Part shown: positions 43,598 to 54,889 of the stretch, piece by piece | Layout of the letters: each line of letters starts with the position of its first letter | Position numbering within the stretch: position 1 is the first letter of the stretch | Source: Brachynemurus nebulosus | Lineage: Eukaryota; Arthropoda; Insecta; Neuroptera; Myrmeleontidae | Reading direction: 5' to 3' | Assembly: GCA_035578155.1 (NCBI GenBank) | Contig: JAPWDM010000021.1 | Coordinates: 6,832,204-6,896,203 of the forward strand | Length of the DNA stretch: 64,000 bases | Translations under genes and position numbers: made by a program | The notes under the pieces: generated by a model | Seen by the model: the letters and a program-made list of their open reading frames with translations, nothing else | What the model was told of the DNA's origin: nothing | The model's database searches: none

Positions 43598-45215
43598 TTA
43601 AATATTTTGTAAATCACTTAATGTTTTTAAATAATTTTCACTGCAAAGGGAATTTTTTTGAAAGTACTTTTTAATATGATCTAAAGTATTTACAATATCT
43701 TCTTTTGAAACTTCCCCCGTGTCATCTGATACATAACTTTTTAATAAACATAGTGTTTTTAATTGTTCATTTTGACACTGAGGTACTTTTAAAAAATAAT
43801 TAATCACTCTCTCTAACTGTGATTTAGTGTCCTCTTTCTCTTTAGACAGGAGATTTTCCTCGTCACTTTCGTCAACAGGTACTCTATTGTCCTGAATATT
43901 TTTAATAATTTCCTCATCGTTCAGTATTTCGAACCTCGGATTGTTTCTATCACAGTTTAGCCAGTTTTCGACAGAATTTCGTCTAACGTTAATTCCTGCG
44001 ATGCCATACATGATGAAACAATTTCACTGGTTAAGGTCTGAATTTCTTCTGTAATATCTGGATCGGATTTTATGTCTCCACAAAGCTTTTCCCAGGAGTA
44101 TTGAATGTTTTTTTCCGTTATGCATTCCCAAGCACTATTAATTATTTTGAAACAGTCAATCAAATTAAATTTTTTCATAAATTCACTAATATTATAATTT
44201 TCTGATTCAAATAACAATTTTCTTAATAAATTTTTTCTATATATTTTTTGAACTTTTCAATAACACTTTGGTCCATTGGTTGTATTAAGGACGTTACGTT
44301 AGGTGGTAAAAAGAGAACTTTAATATTCTCGTCAAATTCGTTTAGTGTTTCCACCATACTATGAGATCGGGCGTTATCTAAAAGTAACAAAATTTTTCCC
44401 GTTTATCTTTGTCTTACAAATTTTACAAATTCGTTAAACCATGATAGAAAAACGGTGGAATTCATCCAACTATAATTTTGCGCCTGATATAACACAGGCA
44501 ATTTTTTTACATTTTTAAAACATCTGGGGTTCTGGTATCTTCCGATAATGAACGGGGGCATTTTATTATCACCAGTGGCATTACTGCACAACATTACTGT
44601 AATACGGTCTTTAGCTTTTTATAACCATATGCCGATGTTTCTGACGCTGTTGCTAATGTTTTTTGTGGAAGAGATTTCCAATACAGCCCAGTTTCATCGG
44701 CGTTGTAAATTCTATCTAAGCTGTACTGTCCTTCAGATAGAATTCTCTTAAAATATGTTATAAATTCACCAGCACTTTCACGGTTGGCTGAAAGTCGTTC
44801 ACCTTTCAAAGATAACTGGCGTATATTATGGCGTTGTTTAAATCGATAAAGTCAACCCTCACTGGCCTTAAAGTTTTTAATCCCCATTGACTTGGCAAAA
44901 AATTGGGCCTTCTCTTTTAAAATTGGACCACTAATCAGCTCCTCTAAACTACGCACTTGAATGAACCACGTAAAAACAGCTTCTTCCAATTCGGGTTGAA
45001 AAGGGCTGCTAATTTTTTTTCGTGAAAGTCCTCCTTCTTGCTGCACTTTTTCATAAAATTTTAATATGTTTTCTTTATTTTTGATTAAATGAGAGATTTT
45101 GGTTGAATGAATATTGTATTTTTTGGCAAGAGTACTTATTGATTGTCCAGTTTTAACCGCCCTAATCACACTTATCATCTAAATTTAAAACGTGTCTTTT
45201 TTTCCGCACATCCAT
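43598..45215 (-). pseudogene. Tigger-like transposase, copy 1
   Basis: CENP-B-type DNA binding (ISTLAKKYNIHSTKISHLI; second helix block GPILKEKAQFFAKSMG), then DDE1 core: NADETGLYWKSLPQ, LFLDNAPYH-type second Asp site, and QPMDQSVIKKFKK-type third site recognised by comparison with copy 2, and an acidic C-terminus. Lesions seen: a TGA at about 44853 where copy 2 has Trp, a one-base loss near 44600, further shifts around 44220-44400 and near 44000. ATG at 45215 (MDVRKKRHVL) is out of frame with the rest by one base at a position shared with copy 2. Inactive. Confidence 0.82.
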
Positions 45216-46501
45216 ATTTTTCTTTTAATGTTTTCAACAATAAAATCACACAGAACACAACAAATAAAAATACAACACAGAATTGTAACACCGAACGTAA
45301 TTACATTAATAGACTAATAGTAAGTGTGTCTAAAATTTTGAAGACAGTATTTATTTGTCGAAATATTTATTATTTTTATTAATTACATATTTTACTTTAG
45401 GATATGAACTTCGTCAACAGATAATTTTAACCCTCCTTTTTAATTGCGATATATTGATTCTGGATCGCATATGTGCTTGTTTTACCGTTATGTACTAATG
45501 AGAACTATTGTCCCTATTATTCTAACTTTTGTCTTCCAGTTTTCCAGAAAAAAGTGACGAACGAATTAATACTTCGAACAAAAATAGAATATCTGTCTCA
45601 TACTGTCATAATATGTTTATCTATAGAATTTTGAAATTTACCTACTGAATTTTATTTGTAGAGAAAATATAATATTCCTTGGTGGTTTCTTTTTTGGTTT
45701 CTAACAAGAGAAACGTTGTAACTCTATAACAATTGAATAAAAAGAACAAGTTTATCCCGGGTTCTAATATTACATGCTTTTTTGATTTTGTGATTTTATG
45801 TTTTTGTGGTATTATTTACTTAAGGGTTAAAAAGAAATATTTAAATGATCACTAATCAGTTTTGTTAAAATTGGTTGTGTTAATTGATTTTATATGCTTA
45901 AGTACCTATAGACCTATGGTAGTGCACAACGTTATGCATGCTTGCATATGCATACTAATACAAATAACGTAAATCATATTAATATATGTGACAAGTTCGA
46001 GCATATTGATATTACGATATAACTATAGATAAACATAACAGCTCTTTTCGTTTTAAAACCTTTAGACTTACGAGGATAAGATATTTAATATAACGAACTG
46101 ATGAAATGATGAGTATGAATACGATGTTACTCAATATTCAATATTTTTTATATCTATATGTATAAATACACAGATAGTTTCAAATTTGATTAATAAGCAA
46201 ATATGTAGAAGATATGTAAAATAAAAAGTGAACTGATTATTGATTAATTAATTATTAAGTGCATAAAATAAATAGTAAATTAAAGTTAATTTTATCACCC
46301 GTATTCTTATTTTTTTAAAAATTTATATAGGTATTTGATACTAATTAATTATTTTTAAATTAATTTTTGACCAACGCCTCTGATTTTTTACCTCAAATCT
46401 TACTAATATATATACAACGACGCATGTTAGTGTGTTCCTACTACCTGCCGGTGGGAGGGGAAGATGAAATAACTGAGAGAGATATATGTGGAAGTGAAGT
46501 G
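45216..46501. other. 5' region of the Tigger-like element
   Basis: Non-coding. 45384-45790 is repeated at 63264-63680 (same orientation) and at about 56940-57350 (inverted, in copy 2 of the element). No ORF supported. Confidence 0.6.
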
Positions 46502-47082
46502 TACTGTAAAAGCCATAAAAATGAAAAATAAAAATTATCAACAAAAACCAAATATAGGCAAATGGTAGCCCTTCAAACTTACCAGCTATTTTTTTTTTCA
46601 TTTTGGGACTAAATTATATCGTCAAACACTATGCATAATAAGAAAGTAATTTCGTTGCCATTTATACTTTATTTTGTACGTATATATATTTCAGAACAGA
46701 TGTACGTACTTTCAAAAAAGTAATTTACCTTGAGCGGTGATTTTAATCATAATGTGGCCATACAATCATTTAATTCAAGACAAAGACTGACGTAGATTTT
46801 AAAGTAAACATTTCTAGTTCTAAAACAAAACAAAGGTCACCATATTGTCCCCTTTAAAGGCGATTTACCTCTAGTTTCTTCCTGAATTATGTAAGATGGT
46901 CCAGGAAACGTAGGGGCCAACGTGCTACAGACGTTGCAAAAGAAGCTGAAAAACGTGTATATCGACTTCACAAAAAAGCTGTTACCAGTTACGAGAAAAT
47001 TATACTTCCAGTAAAATCTCCACAAACATTAATGATACGAATAACAAACCAATTCTGGATCCCAGCTATAAACAAAATGATT
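46502..47082. repeat. right inverted arm of X, outer part
   Basis: Inverted match to 26060-26650. Also matches 63683-64000 directly and 55494-55770 inverted. Includes the motif CCCCTTTAAAGGCGATT and AACGTGCTACAGACGTTGCA. Confidence 0.85.
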
Positions 47083-47109
47083 ACGCGATTATTGAATTAG
47101 GTCACTCTG

Positions 47110-47580
47110 TTGTCCCCTTCCAGGGAGAATTCCATCCAGTTCATTTTTGAATTAGGTGGGATTATACAGAAAGCGAAAATGTGTAAGAGGCTGACGAGTG
47201 GACCGATGCTGCCAAAGAAGCTGGTACCTGCTAAAGGAAATTAGAACCGCTACCAAAGTGAAATGGTAGACCCGACGAAAAATCGACCGAGATATACATA
47301 GAAACGCATTTTAAAATGGATCAACTCGCCATGTTGTCCGCGACCAGGTCGTATTACCTCAAATTCATTCTTGAATTAGGTAAGATTCTATAGAAGGCGA
47401 AAGATTGTAAGAGTTGATACCTGTTGGAGAAAATGTGTAAGAAGCTGACGAGCGACAGACGTACCTGCTGAAGAAAATATGTAAGAGGCCAACGTGTAAC
47501 AGATGTGGCAAAAGAACCCGATACCTACTGGGGAAAAGCGCGTGCGAGACATACGTCGTATTACCCAGGTCGTTTAACAT
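47110..47580 (+). repeat. R2 repeat block
   Basis: Several imperfect R2 units, including ATGGATCAACTCGCCATGTT at about 47318, with repeated GAAAGCGAAA, GTAAGAGGC and CTGCTGAAGAAAAT pieces. Matches 54990-55490 inverted. Confidence 0.8.
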
Positions 47581-47717
47581 TTGACACAAACTTTAATTTC
47601 TTTACATAAATTTAATTCATTTAAACTAAATGTAATATAATATTGTTGAGTGTCATCAATTGCAATATATGTATTTTATGTTAGGCTTAATGTAAATGAA
47701 CAATTTTTCATATGACT

Positions 47718-48056
47718 TTACTGGTAAAGATATAACTTATACAATTTATAGTGCTGTATACTCGTAAGTGGTATAATAATATTATAAAACAAATGTGAAT
47801 TTACATAAGAAATGTGAAGTTCGCAAATCTTTAAAGGTTGATAAACGTTATGTTTATTTATTTTAAAAGGATATTTTACATCTTTTGGTAATCGGTTTTG
47901 AATATCACTGATATGTTGTACTAATTCGAAAGGATTTATTAAATCAGGATGTATTTGACCCTGTTTTGCACTTAAAATACAGTTTATTAAAGTTTCAGTT
48001 TGAAAATCATATTCATCTACCATGACATTCGAAAGATACATATGTTCGTGTACCAT
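47718..48056 (-). pseudogene. envelope (F-like) fragment of an insect gypsy-type retroelement
   Basis: A 112-codon open stretch with PDLINPFELVQHISDIQNRL and PLKICELHISYVN. The spacing and the final PL..-HYKLYKLY part match the ectodomain of baculovirus-F/gypsy-type envelope proteins. Only a middle portion is present: no signal peptide, fusion peptide, furin site or transmembrane segment. Neither pol nor LTRs lie nearby. It is a truncated relic. Upstream (48061-48700) is unrelated repetitive sequence. Confidence 0.6.
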
Positions 48057-48783
48057 ACGGCTAACAAGTAAACGTCCCGTGGCCGAACCTATCGATTTTG
48101 ACGAAACTTAGATATGTTTTAGAACACTAAAAAATAAGCGACATGTATTTTTCTTTATCGGCGGAAAAACGGTTTGAAGAGGTGAAATCGTCCTCCAAAA
48201 ATTGGGGTAAAAATTTAATTTTTTATATATCTCGAAACCGGTAAGAGATAGAGCAAAAGTTTAAATTGGCGATATTACTCTTTTTTAAAGAGCTATCTAT
48301 TGGTATGCAATTTGTTCAAATTGTGTAAACAGGGATGGCTGGGGGTTAAAATTTAGGGGTTAATTTTGCAAAAAGGGGGTGAAAATTAAACAATATAAAA
48401 ATTTTGTTTACAGATTTGAAATCCACGTCAAAAAATCTAATTGACCTGTTTTTGCTCAATGTCCTAATATTAGGTCTAGTGGTAGTTAACTAGGGGGTGA
48501 CTGTGTCGAATAGTCGTGCTATTTGGGTAGTTTAAGAAGTTTTTCTTCATGGAAAATAGTTTAAGACATTTAGAATAGTGTAGAAATGAAACTTTCGATT
48601 TCAAAATTCAGTTTGAGCAACATTGGAGAGGGGGTGAGTCACCCTCCTAAATTACATATTAATTAACATACACTCATTTTTAATATTAACACACTGACAG
48701 TGGGTAATAATGTCACAATAAGTGGTTCTGAAGTTGGACTAATTTCTCGAATTTTCTCGTCAATGCTGGTTATATAGTGAAGC
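48057..48783. other. repetitive non-coding stretch
   Basis: G-rich poly-purine patches (for example AAAAAGGGGGTGAAAA) but no coding signal. The last 26 bp match the flank at 15776-15800. Confidence 0.4.
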
Positions 48784-49044
48784 CAGGGCCGGATCTAGGA
48801 GGGGATTAGCGGGGGCACGTGCCGCCTGCAAGTTTTTAGGGCGCCGAGAACGCAATTGAGGGGCGCCAAAACGGTGAATTTGACGTTTTTTTTTTTGCTC
48901 GTCTCTTACTTTATGCAGAGAAAAATTTAAAAATTTAAAAAATATTGTTGCGTTAGAATGTCTAATTTTGGGTTTTTCTCGGGGAGGACACCAACAAGAA
49001 AGTTTGCCCCCTCCAGCCTCGTAATAACTGTATGTCCGTCCCTG
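48784..49044. mobile_element. hAT-type miniature element (261 bp) with 8-bp duplication
   Basis: Starts CAGGGCCGGATC, ends (complement) CAGGGACGGACA. Perfect AGTGAAGC duplications at 48776-48783 and 49045-49052. It is the internal-deletion version of the element at 15801, lacking 15906-16814. No coding capacity. Confidence 0.9.
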
Positions 49045-49167
49045 AGTGAAGCCATAAGAAGAGAAAATATGAAAGACAAATTTTCCCTTATTCGATTTTC
49101 ATTGGATTGAATAGGCCTCGACCATTATTCCGAACATTTTCTACATATGTTTGTGTATATCTCTTCA

Positions 49168-49356
49168 TAGAAATTATGAACAAGCATTACCACCGGTTCG
49201 TCGTCATCAGCGGTTGGTGTAGGATGCGTCACTACTTTCTGCACTCTCCGATATTTCCTGTAATGGGAATAATATGCTTGCCAGTGCATTTAGAACTTCA
49301 GCCGACATAAAAATTGGCATAAAATCCGGCATATTATGATATAATGAAAACAAGAC
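49168..49356 (-). pseudogene. WDFY3-like exon, first part, second copy
   Basis: Acceptor CATTCTTTAG then GTCTTGTTTTC, reading LYHNMPDFMPIFMSAEVL and ALASTLFP, followed by in-frame stops. The part with VTKHPA present at 19014-19040 is missing; homology ends at 49168. See the entry at 18880. Confidence 0.5.
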
Positions 49357-51097
49357 CTAAAGAATGAAAAGAATAATAAAACATTTGAAATTTTGCAACA
49401 AGGTAGCAGTCGTATCTTTTGCACAAAGAATCGTTTTTAGAATGAACTCAGTTCGGTATTTTTGTATTTCTGTTCCCACAAATAAACGTAATTGCAAAAA
49501 GATACAATAATGTGTTGATACTTTTAAAAATATCCAGTATCCCTGTTCATTGTATAGACTATTATCGTGGCTCAGTTGACCCCCAAATAAAATTCATGTT
49601 ATCACAAGAAAAAAAATTTATAGATTTCATTAAACTATATGAAGTCAGTGGTTTAGAATTAATGGCCTTTAATTTGATTTCTGATATGTTGGGGAACGAT
49701 TTAAGTGATTGCTAGTAAGGAGCTACGCACTTAAAAATAAATCAATTTCTCTATCAATATTGGTCAATGAAGTATTTTTCTTTTTTAAGTAATGTGTTTT
49801 ACGTGATGAATTTTCAAATTTTGTTTTAAATAGAACGAAAGCTCTGAATAATTCCACATTTTAACCGTAACTACCGGATATTCGGAACCGAAATTTCATC
49901 AAGTATAGGAGTTTCGGAAAATTATAAGCAACTGTGGTTGAAAGACGAAGTTTAAATCGAACAAAATTTTTGTTACATATAATTTTTTCACAAATTTTAA
50001 TTAGTTCATGTCTGACGCTAGATTTGGTGACTCGCTGGGTTAACGTGCCGTTTCTCTGTCGTAGTATCCTGCATAACATAGCGAATTTCTGGACACAAAA
50101 ATTTCTCGAATGTCCGTTTACATAGGATAATATTTTAAAAACGTATCTTATGTAATTTTTCTGCGTTTTGCTATGGTGTAAAAAAATTTCGAGAATTTAA
50201 ATTTTGGTAAGAGACTCTTTTCGAAGGTTCCGAGCATCAGACGTGCTTGATAGAGGAACTCGTCGAAGGGCTTAGGATTTCCAACGTTTCCCTCAAATTT
50301 CAAATCTCAAAGGCTCAAGTCTTCCCGTGACAGTGGTTCTAATAGCTGAATTTTCCATTCGGAAATTTGCTAAAAAACGGAATTTTGTTGGTTCAGATGG
50401 AGCGAAGGAACGAAATTGTGTAGTGATAAAGGTGATAGTACACGGAGAGAAAAATCATATAATTTATAAAATTTCAGAAAAATTAACATGCTGTATTTTA
50501 ATGCGTGCGCGATTGACGACCGAAGTAAAAAATATAGCATGGTAAAATTTAATGTGGTAGTACAACTTCTATCACACACTTATGCATATATGTTATAGTT
50601 TAATTCGTGTTGTCGTACTCTTTCATTTGCGCATCTGACCCGCTACCTTATGTTGCTTCGGATGTACCTGTAAAAACTTCGAAAATGCCCGATCTTTTCC
50701 GACCTTTGATTCTTTATGATCCATACAAAAATAATTGGCAACAATATATTCTAATACTAAAGATAGTGGAGTAACAAAGTCATGAACCATCCGTCAAGAC
50801 ATTGTAATGAACACTGCTTCGGTACCACACGCTATCACGTGACAGCGTTGATACCTTCTCTTTCTTTCTTTCTATTATTAGCTTCTTTTATTCTCTTTTA
50901 CTTTTCTTCTATTTTAAGACAGCATGGTAATTTTTGTAAGAAAAACAATTAAACTGTCGGCAATGAAACCTTTTACTGTGCTGTTTTATAAATTTTCCGG
51001 AGCTAATATTACGGAAAGAACATTCTATCCTTTAAATTTTCTATGATTAGTTATAATTTTTTTATTTTTACCGTACAAAATTGAATATGTTCGCCTT

Positions 51098-51301
51098 TTA
51101 CACGTCGATTGTAGTGCTGAGCACAGTAATTTTTATATGAATTTTCTCTCTGTGTGGTGTCGGTGCTGAGGTGTAGATGAACGGTATTATTTGGAGTGGC
51201 ATTACCCAGAAAACCGATTGTAATTGTCTTTTATACAAAAAATCGCACAGTAATAAATCATTGGTGATTAAAATAACACCAAATGGATAGTTTCCACTCA
51301 C
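51098..51301 (-). CDS. unrecognised open stretch in the extra block of repeat A
   Basis: A 67-codon ORF with a hydrophobic first half (YPFGVILITNDLLLCDF) and PFIYTSAPTPHREKI. Its residue composition looks coding, but it has no partner in the other copies of repeat A and no match I can name. It could be an exon fragment of the same host gene as the neighbouring exon or chance. Confidence 0.2.
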   Translation of the reverse strand: MSGNYPFGVILITNDLLLCDFLYKRQLQSVFWVMPLQIIPFIYTSAPTPHREKIHIKITVLSTTIDV

Positions 51302-52889
51302 AAATGCAAATAAATAAAATTTTGATCAATGACTTTGTTCAACACAATACATTCCCAACTGCTGTTACAATAACACTGTTGTAAAATTTTATAAATATTT
51401 AGATTACTGAATTTGTATGATTCAATTTTTGAAAACAAAATTAAACAATTGATTTTTTATATTCTCCGAACACTCGTAAAACTAATTTTACAGTAAAAAA
51501 AAAATGTGGTACACCTATTTCGACAGTCAAGTTTAAAAATTGAATAAAACAGATAATTTAACTATTTGAAAAAAAAATACCAAAATCCATTTTACTAGTT
51601 GTTACTACTTAAGTTGTACGTTAACTATACGGTACAAACACATGTCTAGAAAATCTGAAACGAGTGGAGTTGGGGAGGATGAACAATGGGGGATGATGAT
51701 AACTGTGTATGCTTAAGGGTAATGTTAAGGGAGAGAAAAGTTTAAAATTAAAACAATAATACGATGGGATATTATCATTATATAAGACAAACGCTTGAAG
51801 CAGACCAGTCAACGAGCTCCAAGGAATTATTAAAACAATTTATTAGGGGATCCTTTACAATGTCTTCTCATGTCGACTTGTCTTGTATGTCTATCGTGTC
51901 CTCACAAGGTTGTTTTCATTTTACCTTATTCTATTACATATAATTACGAAATATTATCAAAATTAAAAATAATCTTCGTTAAGTGTTGATTTTTTTGTGT
52001 TTTATTGAATTATCAGAATTTTTCGCAGGTGTATAGACGAAGTCATCCTCGTGGTGGCGTAGGTCAAAGTGTCACTCAAGTCTTTGGAGAGTTTCTTTAC
52101 CAACTGTAAACCTTTTTCGTAAGGCTTTGCCTCCTAATGGCCTCCTAGATGAATTGCTGAAGTTCGTGTCACTTCAGAAGCAGTCTGTTATACTTCCGAA
52201 TTTTTCTGAAAATATTCATATGAAAAACCAAATTATTCCCGTTCAGTTGTTGATTTTTGTTCATCAAAATGTTTAGAATATCGTCCTACTGTCCTAACAC
52301 CTAACACCTGTCCTAGTGTTGCTGTAAGTCAATATACACATTACATTTTACTTAATACATGACATTTCGGAAAAAGCAGTTCCAAAATATGCAAACTTAT
52401 TGTTTTTTTCTTCAAAGACTCTTTTCTTTCTTGTCAGAACTGAAAAATTTCGAAAAACACAATCGACAGCTGATTTTCTTCAAAATGGTGCCACAATATA
52501 GTAGAGGTGCATTGAAATATGAATTTCACTCGTGCGAAGGAGGGACCGCGAGCAAAATTTCGAAAAATTTATTCCCGACAACTTTCTCATCTACTCCTAA
52601 AATCGTAAATTTTGATTCTTCATAATCTTTGAACGGAATGGTTTTTTTTATTGGGATTTTATTGGCTGTTATTAATAAATGCTTATGGCTCCCACCCTTT
52701 CCCTTCAGCTGATTTCAAAAAATAAAAAGGGTCGGCAAAGTCCTACGATTGTCTTGTCTATATCTACAGTTTCGTTTTCTCTTCCCATTCTTTGAATCAA
52801 ATTTGAAGTATAATTTTGTAAACGTGAAAAGTTTGACTTTATGTGTGTCGGCTAACGCCCGGCAAACATTTGCTGGATTCGATTCCCGC

Positions 52890-53298
52890 CTTTTTCTTAT
52901 TTAAAATTATATGGTTATTTTTTTTGATGATTTTTTACAGAATCTGTCGAAGATTCACTTAACTGATATGGAAAAACCATGTTTTTGGAATATTTTTGTA
53001 ACTTCAGTCAGGTACCCTATTAGGTAAAATTGTATAGAAAGCGAAAGAGTTTAAGTGGCCGAGGAGCGACAGACGTGGCCAAAGAAGTTAGGACCTGCTG
53101 AAGAAAATTTATAAAAGTTTTAGTCTATTTTTTAGTCTATTTCGTTTTGCTTCCATCGTTTTAGTTTTTGCGCAGTTGGATTTTTTGACTTTTTTTTCAG
53201 ATTTTTTGGTTTGGATTTATACTTTAATGTTTGTGATGGACAATTTATTTTGCGATACCATTGCAAAAAATAAAATAATATTTTCAATGTAAATTAAA
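52890..53298. other. non-coding with one R2 fragment
   Basis: AT-rich. 53018-53115 carries part of an R2 unit (GAAAGCGAAAGAGTTTAAG and GGAGCGACAGACGTGGCC). No gene. Confidence 0.5.
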
Positions 53299-53326
53299 AA
53301 TCACAAAGTGATTGAAGAAATTATCC

Positions 53327-53398
53327 GGATCGGCCGGGAATCGCACCCAGGATCTCCTGGTACCTAGCCAGGTGTGCTATCCGTTACACTACCGGTCC
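53327..53398 (-). tRNA. tRNA-Thr-like sequence, unit 1, anticodon AGG by position
   Basis: Folds as a cloverleaf: acceptor GGACCGG with CCGATCC (one mismatch), D arm in TAGTGTAACGGATAGCA, anticodon stem CCTGG/CCAGG with loop CTAGGTA, T arm CTGGG-TGCGATT-CCCGG. The B box has TGCGA in place of TTCGA. The anticodon-to-T-arm part resembles insect tRNA-Thr(AGT) as I remember it. Probably a tRNA-derived repeat rather than a working tRNA. Confidence 0.45.
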
Positions 53399-53684
53399 TT
53401 TTCTCGACAGGCTTCCGATACAGACAACATTCAACCACCTATGCGTATGTACTCTCTATAATGCGAAAAGCAGTTGCAATTTTTCAATATCAAATATTAT
53501 CGAGTGCTTTTGAAACACTACTAGGTATGACAGACTTTTGTCTGCATTTTAAACACACGTTGTTATTCATATGTTCACTTATCGTTCAGCTAAACTGAAA
53601 CTTTAAGCATTCGACTTCCTTGGTTAACATGACCAAAACCACCTAGGTGAATAAAAAATCACAAAGTGATTGAAAAAATTATCC

Positions 53685-53756
53685 GTATCGGCCGGGAATC
53701 GAACCCAGGATCTCCTGGTAACTAGCCAGGTGTGCTATCCGTTACACCACCGGTCC
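53685..53756 (-). tRNA. tRNA-Thr-like sequence, unit 2, anticodon AGT
   Basis: Same fold as unit 1 with loop CTAGTTA (AGT, Thr) and an intact B box GGTTCGATTCC. The acceptor 3' strand CCGATAC mismatches twice. Best preserved internal promoter of the three. It may be a tRNA gene relic or a tRNA-derived SINE head. Confidence 0.5.
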
Positions 53757-53909
53757 TTTGCTCGACAGGCGTCCGATACAGACAACATTCAACCACCTAT
53801 GCGTATGTACTCTCTATAATGCGAGAAGCAGTTACAAGTTTTCAATTTCAAATATTATCGAGTGCATAGGTGGTTGAATGTTGTCTGTATCGGACGCCTG
53901 TCGAGCAAA

Positions 53910-53969
53910 GGACCGGTGGTGTAACGGATAGCACACCAGGAGATCGTGGGTTCGATTCCCGGCCGATCC
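53910..53969 (+). pseudogene. tRNA-like sequence, unit 3, anticodon arm deleted
   Basis: 60 nt. Has the acceptor, D arm and T arm (GTGGG-TTCGATT-CCCGG) but lost about 12 nt of the anticodon arm: CACACCAGGAGATC in place of the full stem-loop. Confidence 0.6.
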
Positions 53970-54170
53970 GGATAATTTTTTCAAAGACTTTGTGATTTTT
54001 AATTTACAAATGTGGTTTTGGTAATGTTAACAAAGGAAGTCGAGTGCTTAAAGTTTCAGTTTAGCTGAACAATAAGTGAACATATGAATAACTACGTGTG
54101 TTTAAAATGCGGACAAAAGTCTGTCATACGTAGTAGTGTTTCACAAGCACTCGATAATATTTGAAATTGG

Positions 54171-54889
54171 AAAAAAAACTATTTTCAATACTATGCTCTT
54201 TGATGATATCCTAAATTCGCAATACAAACTGTTCGAGTTTCTTAAACGCTATTTACAACTGCGTGACTTAAATTCGATTTTTTTCCGAATATCAATCGCA
54301 TGAATATAACATGAATATAAACACCTGGTTTAGGTTTTGTGTAGATATCAAGAGGTTTGAGAGGTGTTAATACACGAACACAGTAGCCACATATCACCTC
54401 GTTCGAATTATAACTAATTACTGTGGAAGAGTAAATCCCGGAATTATGTCCCGATATCACCAACGATACCAAGAATATGAATGTGAACTGTCAATTGTAA
54501 ACAGAATATAACACTAAGCTTAACAAGTCAACGTAGCTTTTAATATCGGCTAATTCGCATTTACCCACGAGAAAAACGATTTCGAATTTTTTTTTTCGAT
54601 ATACTTTCTTTATAGATATTTTTTGACAATTCAAGTGAGACATTTCAACATTTGGATGAGATTTGGGTTGGTAATCACACCTTAAAATTACAGTGATGAC
54701 AGTTTAAGTCAAGTTCAAATCGAAGTTGAGTGGTTAGTTGAGTCATTTGCTTGGAATTTATTGTATAGTGCTCATAATAAAAGTTTATGTTATCATCAAG
54801 CAATCTGCTCAGATTTTGGTTAAAACCATTCTTTTTTTTGTACGATAGTGAAATAGTAATATTTGCATTTTAAAAATATTTTTTCATAT
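54171..54889. other. non-coding
   Basis: AT-rich sequence; a 76-codon leftward ORF at 54242-54472 has no recognisable features. I see nothing else. Confidence 0.4.

Larger units (their letters stand above)
40897..46501. mobile_element. Tigger/pogo-like element, copy 1, with a nested element
   Basis: Bounded by TA at 40895-40896 and 46502-46503. Left end CACCTGACTTCCACTTATTT; right end (complement) CACTTCACTTCCACATATAT. The uninterrupted X arm at 26640 shows the empty TA site. Its own length is 3236 bp after removing the nested element at 41213-43581. It carries the leftward transposase pseudogene at 43598-45215. A second GGGGAAGATGAAATAA motif lies 40 bp inside each end. Confidence 0.88.
26060..47082. 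mobile_element. element X: 21-kb inverted-repeat-bounded element with nested insertions
   Basis: Long inverted arms: 26060-27055 pairs with 47082-46502 continued by 40896-40305, the right arm being split by the Tigger-like element. Outermost bases are ATCGTTTTGTTTATA (left) and ATCATTTTGTTTATA (right, complement). Subtracting the three primary nested elements (5605, 4676 and 4409 bp) leaves about 6.3 kb, consisting of the arms and one leftward transposase-like gene. That is a plausible autonomous DNA transposon. A second, inverted, rearranged copy lies at 55494-64000. I found no clean target duplication: both flanks read AATTAGGT, part of the R2 units, so the true ends may be slightly outside. 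Confidence 0.7.
49168..52889. repeat. dispersed repeat A, copy 3
   Basis: Collinear with 19049-22041 with about 5-8% visible differences and two large differences: about 720 bp extra at 50708-51427 and a small loss near 52395. Which copy is ancestral for the 720-bp block is unclear; the block has no terminal repeats. Confidence 0.85.
53299..54170. repeat. array of three tRNA-like units, two direct and one inverted
   Basis: Two units of about 350 bp in tandem (from 53299 and 53649) and a third, inverted and permuted (53860-54170). Shared blocks: AAATCACAAAGTGATTGA, the tRNA-like segment, CGATACAGACAACATTCAAC, TGCGTATGTACTCTCTATAA and a GAGTGCTT-to-CATATG tail. Confidence 0.85.

Noticed and set aside
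46341..46601. 86-codon ORF at the right arm of X
   Set aside because: It overlaps the terminal repeat of the Tigger-like element and the X arm; low-complexity hydrophobic reading without conservation in the other arm.
53327..53756. Two functional tRNA genes
   Set aside because: Acceptor stems have mismatches, unit 1 has a damaged B box, the anticodons differ within one repeat family, and the units are tandem repeats; a tRNA-derived repeat is more likely.
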